Assembly: GCF_004337985.1 (NCBI RefSeq)
Contig: NC_043744.1
Span: 5,903,189-5,967,188 of the forward strand
Reading direction: 5' to 3'
Source: Pyricularia pennisetigena
Lineage: Eukaryota; Ascomycota; Sordariomycetes; Magnaporthales; Pyriculariaceae
Length of the DNA: 64,000 nucleotides
In this document: positions 1 through 10,714 of the stretch, piece after piece
Layout of the letters: each line of letters opens with the position of its first letter
Numbering within the stretch: position 1 is the first letter of the stretch
Translations under genes and position numbers: made by a program
The notes under the pieces: generated by a model
The model's database searches: none
What the model was told of the DNA's origin: nothing
The model's input: only the letters and a program-made list of their open reading frames with translations

Positions 1-3000
1 GCTCACACCAACGCCCCGGGCAAGACAATTCGGGCTTTTGGCAAGGCAGAGTTTGCCCAGCCTTCCGAGGAGCCCCGCCCCACTAGCGTGTCCGTCATGG
101 CCACCACCCAGGACGGTCAGCTGCTCGTCGAGCTTGAGGATCTCAAGGTTGCGCCCATCATCGACGGTGAGGGTGAGACCGACTCGAGCTCGCCGCGCGA
201 GCTTTGCTACAAGCTCGAGTGGGAGCAGGTGCTGAAGCCCGCCCTCGTCAACGGCACCCCTGCTGAATCGTCCAGCGCGCTGCCCGAGGCCGAGATTGTC
301 ATCGTGCACGGCGACACGGCCTTCCAGCACACGCTTGCCCGGGCCCTCGCCGACATGATCGAAAAGGCGACGGCCACCTCGCCAGTGGCCATGGGCACAC
401 TGGGTCACATCGAGACCGAGGGCAAGGTCTGCATCGTCTTGACCGAGATTGACATGCCTTTCCTTGCCGACCCGACCGAGCAGCAGTTTGAGGCCGTGCA
501 GAAGCTCATGGGCTCAGTTCAGGGTCTTTTGTGGGTTGTTCGTGGAGCCTACGACAAGGCAACCTCTCCCGACTCCAACATGGTCTGTGGCCTGTCGCGC
601 TCGGTCAGGTCAGAGACTCTGCTGCCGTTTGCCACGCTGGATCTGGACGCTTCCGAAGCCGCCAACTCCCATGTTGCCAAGTCCATTCTGGACGTGTTCA
701 AGATTGCCTTTAACGGTGGCTTGAGCGCAACCAAGGAGATGGAGTTTATGGAGCGCGGCGGCAAGCTGTTCACCCCCAGGATCCTGGATGATGCCGAGAC
801 CAACGCCTACGTGCACAAGCGCACCAACCCCGACATACTCGAGCAGCAGCCGTTTGCTCAAGAGGGTCGCCAGTTGAGAGTAGTTGGTGGCAAGACGCTG
901 CACTTTGTCGACGACTCCGTGGTCGACACTCTTGGCGCCGACGAGGTCGAGTTTGAAGTCAAGGCTGTCGGTGTGAATGCCCGTGATGCTCAGCAACTGG
1001 CCAAGAGCACCGCCGACTCGCCTGCCGCTGTCGGATCAGAAGCAGCTGGTGTCGTCACCCGGGTTGGTGCCAATGTCACTTCCGTCAACAAGGGTGATCG
1101 CATTGCGGCGTTGACCCTCTCCGGTGCTTACTCGACCGTCACAAGAGCTTCGGCGGCCCACGTCATCCCGATCCCTCAGGCTATGGACTTTGCCCAGGCC
1201 GCGACGTTGCCGCTGGCCTATGTGACTGCCTATCATGCTCTGATGGAGCAGGGTCGACTTTCGTCCGGCCAGCGTGTCCTCATCCACTCTGCTGCCAGTG
1301 CTGTTGGCCAAGCGGCCGTCTGCCTTGCCCAGCTCTACGAAGCCGACGTGTTTGTCACCGTGTCCTCGGCCACCGAGAAGAAGCTGATCATGACCAAGTT
1401 CTCCCTGTCTGAGGATTTCATTTTCCACCGCAGTGCAGGCTTTGGGTCGGCCATCCGAGAAGCGACGGCCGGTCAGGGTGTAGATGTTGTCCTTTCCCTG
1501 CCGTCAGACGCCGAGGTCGTCGGCGAGAGTTGGGGCTGCCTCGACAGGTTTGGCTGTCTTATCAACGTCGCCGAGGGATCGTCTCGTCTTGATCTGAGCA
1601 CTGATCATCGGCCCAGCAACGCATCGTTTGTCAACGTTGACATTCAGGGCCTGGCCGCTGAGCGTCCTGCCATCCTCAAGAGGCTGGTTGACAATGTTGC
1701 CAAGCTGGTCGGCCAAGGTCAGGCTGCTCCGGTGGAAGCTACCATCTTTTCCGTGTCGCAGGTCCAAGATGCTATCAAGGGCGCCAAGGGATCGCTCGGA
1801 AAGTCGGTCGTTGTTTTGGGCGCCGACGACAAGGTCATGGTAAGTTTGCCTGCATCCATTCCACTTTTGCGTCTATACTAACCTCTTCCAGGCCACCCCC
1901 TCCAAGGTCACCAAGAAGATCCTTCGACCTGACGGCACCTACCTGCTCATCGGTGGAACCGGTGGTCTCGGTCGCAGCATGGCCAAGTGGATGGTCGACA
2001 ACGGTGCCGGCAATATTGTCCTTCTCTCCCGCAGCGGTTCGGCCACTGGTCAGGTCAAGCAGCTAATTGATGACGCAAGTGAGGTCGGGTCTCGGGTGAT
2101 CGTCAAGCGCTGCGATGTTGCCAACAAGGCCAGCGTTGACGAGCTGTTCAAGGGACTGAGTGACCTGCCTCCAGTCCGGGGTATCGTTCACGGAGCCATG
2201 GTTTTGAGGGTAAGAGCACTCATCAATCACGATCTTGTCATCAGGTCTCAACTAACACTACACAGGATGTCCTATTTGAGAAAATGTCATACACCGACTA
2301 CACCACCGTCATCGAGTCCAAGGTCGCAGGCGCCTGGAACTTCCACCACGCCCTTGCCGCCAACTCGTCCCCTCTCGACTTCTTCATCGCCATCTCGTCC
2401 GCGGCCGGTGCCGTCGGCAACAGAGGTCAGGCCGCATATGCCGCCGCCAACACATTTCTCAACGCCCTGGTGCAGCATCGCCTTGCCGCCGGACTGCCCG
2501 CCGCGTCTCTGGACCTGACGGCCGTGTCGGACGCTGGATACCTCGCCGATGGTGACGCCGAGCGCGCCGCGGAGGTGGCCAAGAACCTGGGTGCCGACAG
2601 TACGATCTGCGAGGCCGAGGTTCTGGCTCTGATCGGGGCCTGCATCGAGGGCAAGACGGACGTCTGCAGCGGCCACGTCATCACGGGCATGCGCATCCCG
2701 CCGGCGCCCACCAAGCCGTTCTGGACCACGGATGCCAAGTTCAAGACGCTGCGTTTGGCCGCCGAGGCTGCCGAGCTGGCGGCCAACGGAGGAGACTCTG
2801 CGGTGTCGCTGTCGCCAGGAGCGGCGGTCAGGGCGGCAACATCACTGGCCGAGGCCGAGGAGGCTGTCTGCGCAGGCCTCGTCGACAAGATTTCGTCCGT
2901 GCTCATGATGGAGGCGGACGAGATTGATGTGACGAGGAGCTTGACGCACTACCCGCTCGACTCGCTGGTTGCGATTGAGATTCGCAACTTCATCACGCGC

Positions 3001-3108
3001 GAGTTCGAGGCCAACATGCAGGTGTTGGAGCTGTTGAGCAGTGGAAGTGTGCAGACGCTGACCAAGGCCGTCTGCAAGAAGAGCAAGCTCTGCGTTGGGT
3101 TGAGCTAG
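1..3108 (+). CDS. Highly reducing polyketide synthase, C-terminal part (5' partial)
   Basis: The reading frame is open from base 1, so the N-terminal KS, AT and most of the DH lie to the left. Exons are 1-1839, 1892-2209 and 2266-3108; introns 1840-1891 (GTAAGT, branch TACTAAC) and 2210-2265 (GTAAGA...CACAG) both keep phase. The 999 visible residues hold the DH tail (about 1-70), a structural pseudo-KR (95-250), an enoyl reductase (285-610, with AAGVVTRVGANV and an SAASAVGQ nucleotide loop), a ketoreductase (620-800, GGTGGLGRSMAKW, catalytic SSAAG and YAAAN) and a terminal ACP with LDSLVAIEIRNF, whose Ser carries phosphopantetheine. There is no thioesterase or reductase after the ACP. No C-methyltransferase separates the DH tail from the pseudo-KR. 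By family it builds a reduced polyketide on its ACP in the cytosol; the product is unknown. Confidence 0.95.
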
Positions 3109-4390
3109 ACCTTTGCAATTTTTCTTTTGATTTGAAGCCGTCACAGCAATGTTTTCCTTTGTATTGAGCAGTTGAACCATAATTGGCGAGATTGGTTTGT
3201 ATTAATTCACAGCATAGATGCTGAGCTGGCTTGGATATATGGGCGGCAAGTGATGGAGTTTGTAGTTTTAGCTTATAGAATTGAGTTTGACATAGCGTCT
3301 ATGCTAGACTATCAAGTGCAATGTGGCTGTGTGGATTTACAATGCAGATGCTGTAGATAAGTCTGTGGCTTGTCTCCTGCTCAGTTACAAAACGGTCACT
3401 CGCCAGGTCCGTTTCTCGATTTCCGTCTTGAGACCAAATAGAGTGTGCGAGAAATATAGTATCCCAGGGTATGCTGGCATCTCGCCATCAGGCAGCTGTC
3501 AAATTGATCTGCATGCTCAATGAGCAAGGACTGTCGATGTTGAACAACTCGCGTATCGGCCATGTCCGCTGTCATGGTCTAGCTGACGTTCCCAGCTTGA
3601 GTCATAGAGGCCCGTTGGAGCACGACACTTGCATCATGCGGAATTTCGGAGAATAGAATTAGCCATGATAATCATCAATTTGAGGATCCACATCTTCTAT
3701 AAATGGAGCTTTGAATTTTTTTTTATGTCGTATGGACTGCCAATCCTCTTTCTACCCATGTTTTCAATGTTGGCCTGAAAAAGCTCTGAATTGACTTTGC
3801 GGATTTCTCTTCCAGAATACTGGAATCTGAATGCACTGGAGTATCCAATGCAGCGGGGACTTGGAAAGGCATTCTATGGCCCGTTTTGTAGATTTAGGAT
3901 CGAAGAGAATGATATGTTCTAGAGATAATTAACAACATAATCATATTAACTGGTATTTAGTTATTTTTATGCAGTGCTGCGATCGGCAATTTTAATGCTA
4001 TGTTTAATATTCAGCACACATTGATGACAGAAATAGATCTGCAAAACAAGTATGATCCTCGTACACTTTTACATCTATACGACATGGCCTGTCGGACATG
4101 GTTCGATGGTCGTACCGTCACACGTTGGAAGTATTCTCGCCAACTGGCATACATCTGCATTGATGCAGGATACACACTTGCTACAGTCCCGGTGAGTCAC
4201 TTTGTATAAATGAAAGACTTTTCCACCTCCCAGGTGTCTTTTGATTTGTCTTTCTCTACTCAGCATCCCGCCACCAAACTTTCCTTTCCACATTCCCTTG
4301 TCTCTCGTTTTTCCTTTTTGGCTTATTCCATTCCATTCTTTTCGTTGTTTTTGATTTTTTTTTTTTTTTTGACTTTTTCCGTCTTTCAAT
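3109..4390. other. Intergenic region between PKS and small secreted-protein gene
   Basis: It probably holds the PKS 3' UTR and the promoter of the next gene. Short ORFs here show no family resemblance or codon pattern. The last 100 bases are pyrimidine-rich, with a long T run just before the ATG at 4391, as is common in fungal core promoters. Confidence 0.5.
4205..4211 (+). promoter_or_regulatory. TATA-like box upstream of the 4391 gene
   Basis: TATAAAT lies about 180 bases before the ATG, followed by a pyrimidine-rich stretch. It is a sequence match only; the transcription start is unknown. Confidence 0.3.
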
Positions 4391-4933
4391 ATGCAGATCG
4401 CCAAGATCCTCCAGCTTGCCGCCCTGTTGGCCATCGGCACGCCCGTGCTCGCTCTGATCCCCGACGTCGCCAACGACCAGCCCGCTCTCCAGGGACGGTT
4501 ACCGGACAACGGTGACGGTGACGGTAGAGTTATCGACGGCAAGCACATCTACAACCCTGCCGGGCCCGTGCCCTCGTCGACGCGTGATGGCAAGAAGAAG
4601 ATCACCACTTACCCTGCCAAGCCCCACCACGGCGGCCGAGTGGCAGCGCGTAGCCTCGAAGCCAAGACCAAAGGATGCACCTTATGCAAGAGCGGTGAGG
4701 ATGAGCTCGACTTCAGGAAACTCCCCGGAACGCACATCAACCGCCCCACCGCGGAAATCCGCAAAAACCCCAGCAAACCCATCGAGGAACTCACCTCGCC
4801 GAGGGATAGGAAGACCTCCGCCAGCTTCCTCAGGCGCCGTAGCGGCATCTCCGGCCGCGGCGCTGGGAGAAAGGCTTGCCGCGCCCGCCGCCACGGTAGC
4901 CCCCGCCGCCCCGGTGGTCTGGCCCAGCACTAG
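4391..4933 (+). CDS. Small secreted protein of unknown function
   Basis: The 180-aa product begins with a clear signal peptide (MQIAKILQLAALLAIGTPVLA, cleavage near residue 21). The mature part is basic and polar and has one CxxC (CTLCK, near residue 98). The last ~35 residues turn into an Arg/Gly/Ser-rich run, while the overlapping frame (ending 5006) looks more protein-like there (Ala/Pro-rich). An unrecognised intron or a frameshift near 4810-4850 may therefore change the C-terminus. I recognise no domain. It stands between the PKS and the minus-strand accessory genes, with its own TATA-like box. The N-terminal half is credible as a secreted protein; the exact end is not settled. Confidence 0.6.
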   Translation: MQIAKILQLAALLAIGTPVLALIPDVANDQPALQGRLPDNGDGDGRVIDGKHIYNPAGPVPSSTRDGKKKITTYPAKPHHGGRVAARSLEAKTKGCTLCKSGEDELDFRKLPGTHINRPTAEIRKNPSKPIEELTSPRDRKTSASFLRRRSGISGRGAGRKACRARRHGSPRRPGGLAQH

Positions 4934-5216
4934 GAGGTCACCAGAAAGCCTGCGAGACCTTTTGAACAAACTGGCTTTTCACATCTCGGGCACGCCGAGC
5001 ATTTGATGGGATTCCCTGCCCCGAGCGAATCGGCTCTCGGATTCGGTCGGCCAAAGACACCAGTTTTTGTTTGTTGTAGAATTTTGCCTTGTTTTTCCTT
5101 GGTTGTTTTCAGTCTTGGCTTTTGGGATCTATAGATTTATAAATTGGGAAAGTTTGGTTTGATCGGTCCGAGCCCACGTTCTTGTAGCAAATACTGATGG
5201 TGTTGTGATGTAAATT

Positions 5217-5858
5217 CTAAGACGCCGGGGGATAAAACTGCGGTGCCTCTCTGCGATCATATTTGCCATAATCTCTCAGTATCTGCACCTCGTCTGAATC
5301 CGCTTCAGGTATGGATAGAGTAGAGCTTCCGGCCTCCCACGAAGCCAACAGAATCAAATCGCCCGACGTGAGTACTGCCTCCATGATGTCCCAAGCCAGC
5401 AAGCCCCGCGGCAGCTCGGCGCCCAGTCCCAACTTTCCAGCGGCATCAACCCCAGCCCCGTCCATCCGAAACCGCACCAGCTGAACCGTCTTGGCAGCCC
5501 CGACGACGGTCACGTCATCTCGCTCCCTTGCGTCGGCGGTTTTCACCTTCTTCGTCTCGTTCGACCGAACGCTGGAAGTGACTTGGCCCACGCGAAGGTG
5601 ATAGTCCTCCAGTACGCCGTCGCGGCCTTTCTCCTGAGCCATGTGATGCTTTGCTGCCGTGCGCCATCGTACGAGCGACTTTTCGTCACGCCAAAAGGAC
5701 AATGAAAGAATCCATCCTGGGCGGGTGAGGGATCTGTACCGGATATTTTGGATGAAACCGTCGATGCTTGCCAGCTCGGGACGGAGGGACTTGGCGATGT
5801 CGAGATAGGTTTCAAATTGGGATGGGTGAGGGCGCGTTTCGAAGATGACGGCAAACAT
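5217..5858 (-). CDS. ABM-fold (antibiotic biosynthesis monooxygenase-like) protein
   Basis: A single-exon ORF of 213 aa starting at the ATG at 5858; the longer open frame upstream is AT-rich and atypical. Residues 1-100 read as a dimeric alpha-beta barrel: MFAVIFETRP, SLRPELASIDGFIQ, then SLSFWRDEKSLVRWR, the Trp/Arg-rich helix typical of ABM proteins. The second half (DDVTVVGAAKTVQLVRF onward) is compatible with a second, diverged barrel. ABM proteins act on aromatic or polyketide intermediates without cofactors, or only bind them. It lies 205 bases from the M28-like gene on the same strand, beside the PKS, so a tailoring or protective role in that pathway is an inference. There is no signal peptide or membrane segment. 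Confidence 0.8.
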   Translation of the reverse strand: MFAVIFETRPHPSQFETYLDIAKSLRPELASIDGFIQNIRYRSLTRPGWILSLSFWRDEKSLVRWRTAAKHHMAQEKGRDGVLEDYHLRVGQVTSSVRSNETKKVKTADARERDDVTVVGAAKTVQLVRFRMDGAGVDAAGKLGLGAELPRGLLAWDIMEAVLTSGDLILLASWEAGSSTLSIPEADSDEVQILRDYGKYDRREAPQFYPPAS

Positions 5859-6063
5859 GGTGAAATTGATGATTGATGTGACCAACAGATGATTGATGTG
5901 ACTGACAGATGATTGTAGCGGAATCCAAGCTATAAGTAACAAGTGACTCGATTCAAATCCGATATCTCCGAGATGTTGTGTTTGTGATGCCAAGTGTAAG
6001 CTGTGGAGCTTACCGTGGAGCTTACTCTTGGCACGATCCGAGAAATGACAAAGAAAAGCCAGT

Positions 6064-7503
6064 TCAGTCTTCCGTATTCCCAAAAAACCCTTTTTCCATG
6101 GCATCCGCAATTCTCCACACTCTCACAAAGCTGTCGACCTGTCTCTTCAGCGCCTCCAAATCGATCAGCCGCCTCTCGTCAAAGCCATCGAGATGTGAAA
6201 ACTCATTGAGCAACCAGCTTGGACTGGTTATCAGCGACACCTCGGGGATGCCGGCCCAAAAGAACGGCAACCCCTCCCCAAACTGCTCAACAGGTCCCTG
6301 ACTGGGATCCACCACTCTCGTAACTTTAGGGTCTGCACCGCGCCAGTCCCTCCGCAGTATAGCCGCGAGCTCGGCCGTTGACGCGTACAATATCTCGTCC
6401 TCCGGCCTTTTCGTCGACCTATATGTGCCCGCCCCGACGTCTTCTGCGTACGCAACCGCGCCTAGGTGCTCGGCGCACGACGCAAACACCGCCTTGCTCC
6501 CGCCCGTCCCGTTCCACAGCTCGGGGTGATCTGCCATCCAGCGGCTCGTCGACCGCTTCGTGTCGGTAAAGGCCGCCGAGTGGATGTGGCCCGTGACGAA
6601 GCCCAGCACCGTGGTTCGACGCGGCGGGTGGTCGGCTAGGAGCTTTGCGTACGCCAGCAAGGGGATGTGGCCGTTTTCTTCGACAATGTTGGTCCCGTCC
6701 GTGTGCGTGGTCAGCAGCACCGACTCGTCGGGGTGGGTTGTGCCTGGTATGACGGTCCAGATGGTGCGGGTTGGGGTGTTTGGGGCTAGTTTGCCTGGCA
6801 AAGAGACTGTCGCTGTGTCGTTGGCCGCTAGGGCTGCTCGCACTACATCTGCCGAGGAGCCAGACACGAAAATGGCAGGAGTGCCGAGCCAGCCGGTGTT
6901 GAAGGGCGCGTACAGACCCATGGCTAGATCATCAGTGATGCCATCCCAGACGTAGATGGCTGCTTTGACGCCTGCCTGGCGAGCGCCTGCCAGCCGCGCC
7001 ACAACCGGGTTGGCGCTGACGCTAGGCACTGCGGTTACGGGCCCTTGCTTCCACGATGGCGAGCCGGGCCAGATGGGCGTGATGACGCTGAGATCAACTG
7101 GTGTGTTAGTAATGTTGACCACAGCTATGGCGTCTTTGGCAGGCGACCAATCCGTCTCGCCGGTAGATCCCGAGATGGCCACCAGCGGCGCCGTGACGCC
7201 TTGAGTGTGGCCGGAGTAGGGCGCCGTGGATGAAACTCGCAGTTCATGGCCTTTGATCCACAGCCTGCCTGGGTTGAGAGAGGAGACATGCTCATAGTCG
7301 AAAGTCCACACATCGGTATGGACCTGTAGGCCAAGCAACTCGAGCTGACCTTGTATCCGGTCGATGAGACGGTTATGGGCACAAGACCCAGTACGGCGGG
7401 AGCCGAGTGAGGCTAGATATTCTACTTCGGACAAGAGCCAATTGCCAGTATCTGTATCAGCCACGGTCAGCATCGAAAATATTGCAAAAAGTCGCAACGC
7501 CAT
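6064..7503 (-). CDS. Secreted M28-like peptidase with PA-type insertion
   Basis: The 479-aa product starts at the ATG at 7503, which gives a short hydrophobic signal peptide (MALRLFAIFSMLTVA). The extra frame upstream to 7662 would bury it. Residues 90-235 resemble a protease-associated lid (GVTAPLVAI, AGARQAGVKAAIYVWDG, GTPAIFVSGSSADVV). Residues 263-278 carry LLTTHTDGTNIVEENG, matching the first zinc-ligand strand of M28 aminopeptidases (His and Asp). TTVLGFVTGHIHSAAF (297-312) stands where the catalytic Glu strand is expected, yet I cannot place all five ligands, so activity is uncertain. Several N-glycosylation sequons fit secretion. It sits between the ABM-like and decarboxylase-like genes on the same strand. 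A degradative exo-hydrolase is likely; a dedicated role in the PKS pathway is unproven. Confidence 0.82.
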   Translation of the reverse strand: MALRLFAIFSMLTVADTDTGNWLLSEVEYLASLGSRRTGSCAHNRLIDRIQGQLELLGLQVHTDVWTFDYEHVSSLNPGRLWIKGHELRVSSTAPYSGHTQGVTAPLVAISGSTGETDWSPAKDAIAVVNITNTPVDLSVITPIWPGSPSWKQGPVTAVPSVSANPVVARLAGARQAGVKAAIYVWDGITDDLAMGLYAPFNTGWLGTPAIFVSGSSADVVRAALAANDTATVSLPGKLAPNTPTRTIWTVIPGTTHPDESVLLTTHTDGTNIVEENGHIPLLAYAKLLADHPPRRTTVLGFVTGHIHSAAFTDTKRSTSRWMADHPELWNGTGGSKAVFASCAEHLGAVAYAEDVGAGTYRSTKRPEDEILYASTAELAAILRRDWRGADPKVTRVVDPSQGPVEQFGEGLPFFWAGIPEVSLITSPSWLLNEFSHLDGFDERRLIDLEALKRQVDSFVRVWRIADAMEKGFFGNTED

Positions 7504-7681
7504 GGTGAGCAGTCGGCCGATGGTCCTCTGCTGACGGGAGACAGCAACACTGGGGGCCACATCATATATCTCGGCGACCAACCAACTTGGCCGTGCGGGG
7601 TATGTCCGTATCACTGCATGTGCATATATTGCAACACATCCACGGCAGTCGCTATACGGCACTTGGATGTCATACTATACA

Positions 7682-8612
7682 CTATAAATGCGACTTGGGT
7701 GGATCCCAATACTCGGCCTCGGGGAAATCCACGGTCGTGTTCTCCATCTTGACCCCAAACTGCCACCTCCCCAGACCTGGCCAAAAGTTTTCTTCGGTGC
7801 TCATCCCTCTGCTCTTGGCCTCCTCTGCGCTCAGTCCGTGTTCTGGCTGCTTGATGTCAAACCACGCCAGCATGGACCTCGGAGAAGATATCCCCGGCAG
7901 GATGGAGCACCACTTGTCCGTCCCCGGGAGTTCGCCCTGACTTCCCTTGCCCTCTGGGAGCGGCGGCGCCACGATGGTGACGTCGAGGCCGAGATACCTG
8001 AGCGGCTTGAGCGACACCGGAAAGGCGGGGACGTACGGCACCGGCTTGATGGTCGCCTGGAAGAATGGGATCGTGCTGGCGGTGGCCTCGCTGGCGTCGC
8101 CGGTTGTGTCGTAGGGAAAAACGCGCACCGTCTCGGAGCCGTCGGGGTTGGTGGTCCATTCGAAGTGCGCCAGGTGTTTGGGAATGTTCCAACCTGGGGC
8201 CAACGAGTCAGCCATGTGGTAGAGCGACTCGGCGCAAGCACGTACTCTTCCTCCCGTTCCAGCACGTGTGTTTCTGGCTGACGTAGATCCTCGTCACTCG
8301 CGTGTTCTTCCTCTTCTCGGGCTTGCCGTCCTTGCCGTCGACCGTGTACTCGTGGAAACCTGGTGTTAGGATGATCTCGTCGTACGGTCCAACTGGCGAC
8401 TCGGTATACCGAAAGATTTCGACCATGGCCAGGCCGCCCAGCGGTCTGCTGTTTTCCGGGTTTGCATACGAGGATGAAGCTTCGAGTGGCGAGTAGGCGA
8501 TGTGGCTAGGCAATCCTTTCTCGCGAACTTCTTTTCTGGGTACCCAGAAGCCAAAAGCATAGGCCGTAGCTTTGAGCACCCATGGGGGTGGAACTCGAGG
8601 GATGTCGGACAT
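7682..8612 (-). CDS. Acetoacetate decarboxylase-like protein
   Basis: Two exons (8246-8612 and 7682-8193) flank a 52-nt intron at 8194-8245 (donor GTACGT, acceptor CCCCAG). Joining restores NGRKSWNIPKHLAHFEW, the most characteristic block of this fungal family; without splicing the frame stops at once. The product is 292 aa and starts MSDIPRVPPPW. Other family-like blocks are GGLAMVEIFRYTESPVGPYDEIILTPG (first exon) and PFFQATIKPVPYVPAFP (second exon). There is no signal peptide. The acetoacetate decarboxylase fold can decarboxylate beta-keto acids or act as a dehydratase or aldolase. I cannot identify the Schiff-base lysine with certainty, so the reaction is open. Its place beside a PKS suggests action on a beta-keto intermediate, an inference. 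Confidence 0.85.
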
Positions 8613-9000
8613 TGCTGCAATGGATGAATGATCAGTGGTTACTTGTGCAAATAAGGTTTGTGGTTCTGGAACTATTGTTGGTGGGTTCTGCTGTATATCA
8701 ATGGCCGGGATTGATGCTGGAGCAAGGCAAGCGCGTCGAGCTAGCTCGGTCGATGCGGGGAAGCGTACCTCGGAACCTAAAGAGGGGGCGAGACCGAGGC
8801 AGCCCCGCACACCTTTGCTCTCAGCCAGGAATGTTTTCAGCTCCGTCTCCGTTTGTAACTCTTTCTATTCTGCACTCGATACTTGTTGCAGGCTTTATTC
8901 ACCAAAGTCACTGGCATTAGTCATTGACAGAGCTTTCGTCTTTTGACGGTGTTATTTTTGGTGCAACACTTGTACATATCTGACTGTCCTGATTGGTCAA
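8613..9000. other. Intergenic region
   Basis: It covers the 5' region of the decarboxylase-like gene and the 3' end of the transporter gene, both on the minus strand. I see no further gene or repeat. Confidence 0.5.
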
Positions 9001-10714
9001 TTACTGCTCCGTCCGAACCTCCCTGTGCTCGTTCTCTCGCCCAGTTCCAGAACTCGAGTCGCCCTTTTCGGCACGGTGGGCGGCATCGACATCCAAAAGC
9101 AGTTCGCCGTTCTTTCCATAGCGCCTGGGCTCGATTTCGGCCTGTTTAACGACAGTAAACAGCCCCTTCCACCCATGCACCTTTTGGAAGATGGTGTCCA
9201 TCTCTTCAAGTGACCGGTAAGCCGTCTCGGGGAACAAAAAGTAGACGGACGGGACCATGATGGCGTTGATGATGGCAAAAATGGTGTAGGTATGGTGCTT
9301 GATGGAGTTGAAAGCCACCGGGGTAATCATGACCACCTATTCAAGTTGGTACGTGTCAGCACGCGTCAAAGCCGAGTTGAACATTTTATACTGACCATAA
9401 AGTTAAAAATCCAGTTGGCAGACGTCGACAGCGCATTGGCCGGGGCCCTGATTCTCAAAGGCACAATCTCGGCCGGGTACAACCACGTCATGCCCAACCA
9501 ACCGATGGCGAAAAAAGTGTTGAAGATGAACAGGAGCACCACACCCGTGATCTGGAAGCCCTGCTCGGACCTGGACGTGACACCTGCCGAGGCCGCCATG
9601 GTCAGGGCTTGTCCGGTGGCGCCAAATAACATCAGCTTCCTCCTTCCCACCCTTTCCACCAGCCACACGGCCGGCCACGACGCTATAAAGTACTCGGTGC
9701 CGTTCAGCGCCGCCAGCAACCGAGACATAAAGTCCGACATGCCCAGTCCCGAGTAGATGACGGCCGCGTAGTAAGTGATCAAGTTGATGCCGGAAATCTG
9801 CTGGAACACCTGGTTGAGGTATGCCAGGAATGTTCGGTGCAGATTCCTGTTCTCGTTGGTTGCGAACAAGTCTCGGAAGCTGCCTTTGGACATTTCCTCA
9901 ACCGTCTCCTTGATGGCGAGGAACTCGTTCTTGACGAAGCTGTCCTCGACGTCGAGGTCTGCAATGGCTGCGATGACCGACTTGGCCTCTTCGTGGTGGC
10001 CCTTGAGGATCAGCCAGCGCGGCGACTCGGGCAGGTTCCAGACAAAGGCGAGAATGAAGAAGCAGAAGACGAGCTGAAACGCGATGGGAAACCTCCAGGC
10101 CACAGAGCCAGGAGCAAAAGACAAGCCCAAGTCGATCCAATACGAGATCATGATGCCGCAGGTGATGAGCGCACCTTCGATCATGACGAGTTTGCCGCGC
10201 TTGTGCGAGCTGCTGGTCTCGGACTGCCACGTCGGTACCGTGCTGGTGTTCATGCCGTTGCCTAGCCCCATTATGATTCTCCCAATGACCAGATGCACCA
10301 GAGAAAACGCAGTGATCTTGACGATGGTGCCAACGACCATGATGGAGGTACCAAGCATGATCATGCGCTTGCGTCCGAGGGGGTTGCTGATCCAGATGGC
10401 GATGATGGCGCCCAGGAAGCAGCCGAGATTGTAAGACGCGATGGCGATACCCTGGTTGCTGGCACGTTGGGCCGACTCGGTCGACGTCAGGCCCTCGGCC
10501 TCGGGGTTGATGGACGGGAACTGGCCAAGAAAGACGGGAAGCGTGAGGATGCCTCCCATGACGCCCTGGTCTGTTGTTGTCAGTGACTTGCTGACACCAG
10601 CCGACCAACCAACTCACCATATCCAAAGAGCAAAAAGTCCACGCCTGCAATGCAGACGATTGCATAGTTGAGGCTCTTGCCTCGAAGGCCGTAATATTTT
10701 TCCGTCAGCCACAT
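9001..10714 (-). CDS. MFS sugar-type transporter
   Basis: Three exons: 10618-10714, 9396-10570 and 9001-9336, with introns 10571-10617 (GTGAGT...CAG, 47 nt) and 9337-9395 (GTCAGT...TAG, 59 nt). Splicing gives 535 aa and restores FGYDQGVMGGILTLP at the first junction and WIFNFMVVMITP at the second, both classic hexose-transporter blocks. Other family motifs are NPLGRKRMIM (loop 2-3), IIMGLGNGMNTSTVPTWQSE, NLPESPRWLILKG (PESPR before the central loop), QQISGINLITYYAA, LVERVGRRKLM and LFPETAYRSLEEMD. Twelve membrane helices are expected in the plasma membrane, importing a sugar or related polyol by proton symport. It closes the minus-strand run next to the PKS. The substrate cannot be told from the sequence, and export of a cluster product would be unusual for this subfamily. 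Confidence 0.95.

Noticed and set aside
7831..8281. Arg-rich ORFs overlapping the decarboxylase-like gene on both strands
   Set aside because: They are GC-rich shadows of the conserved coding frame.
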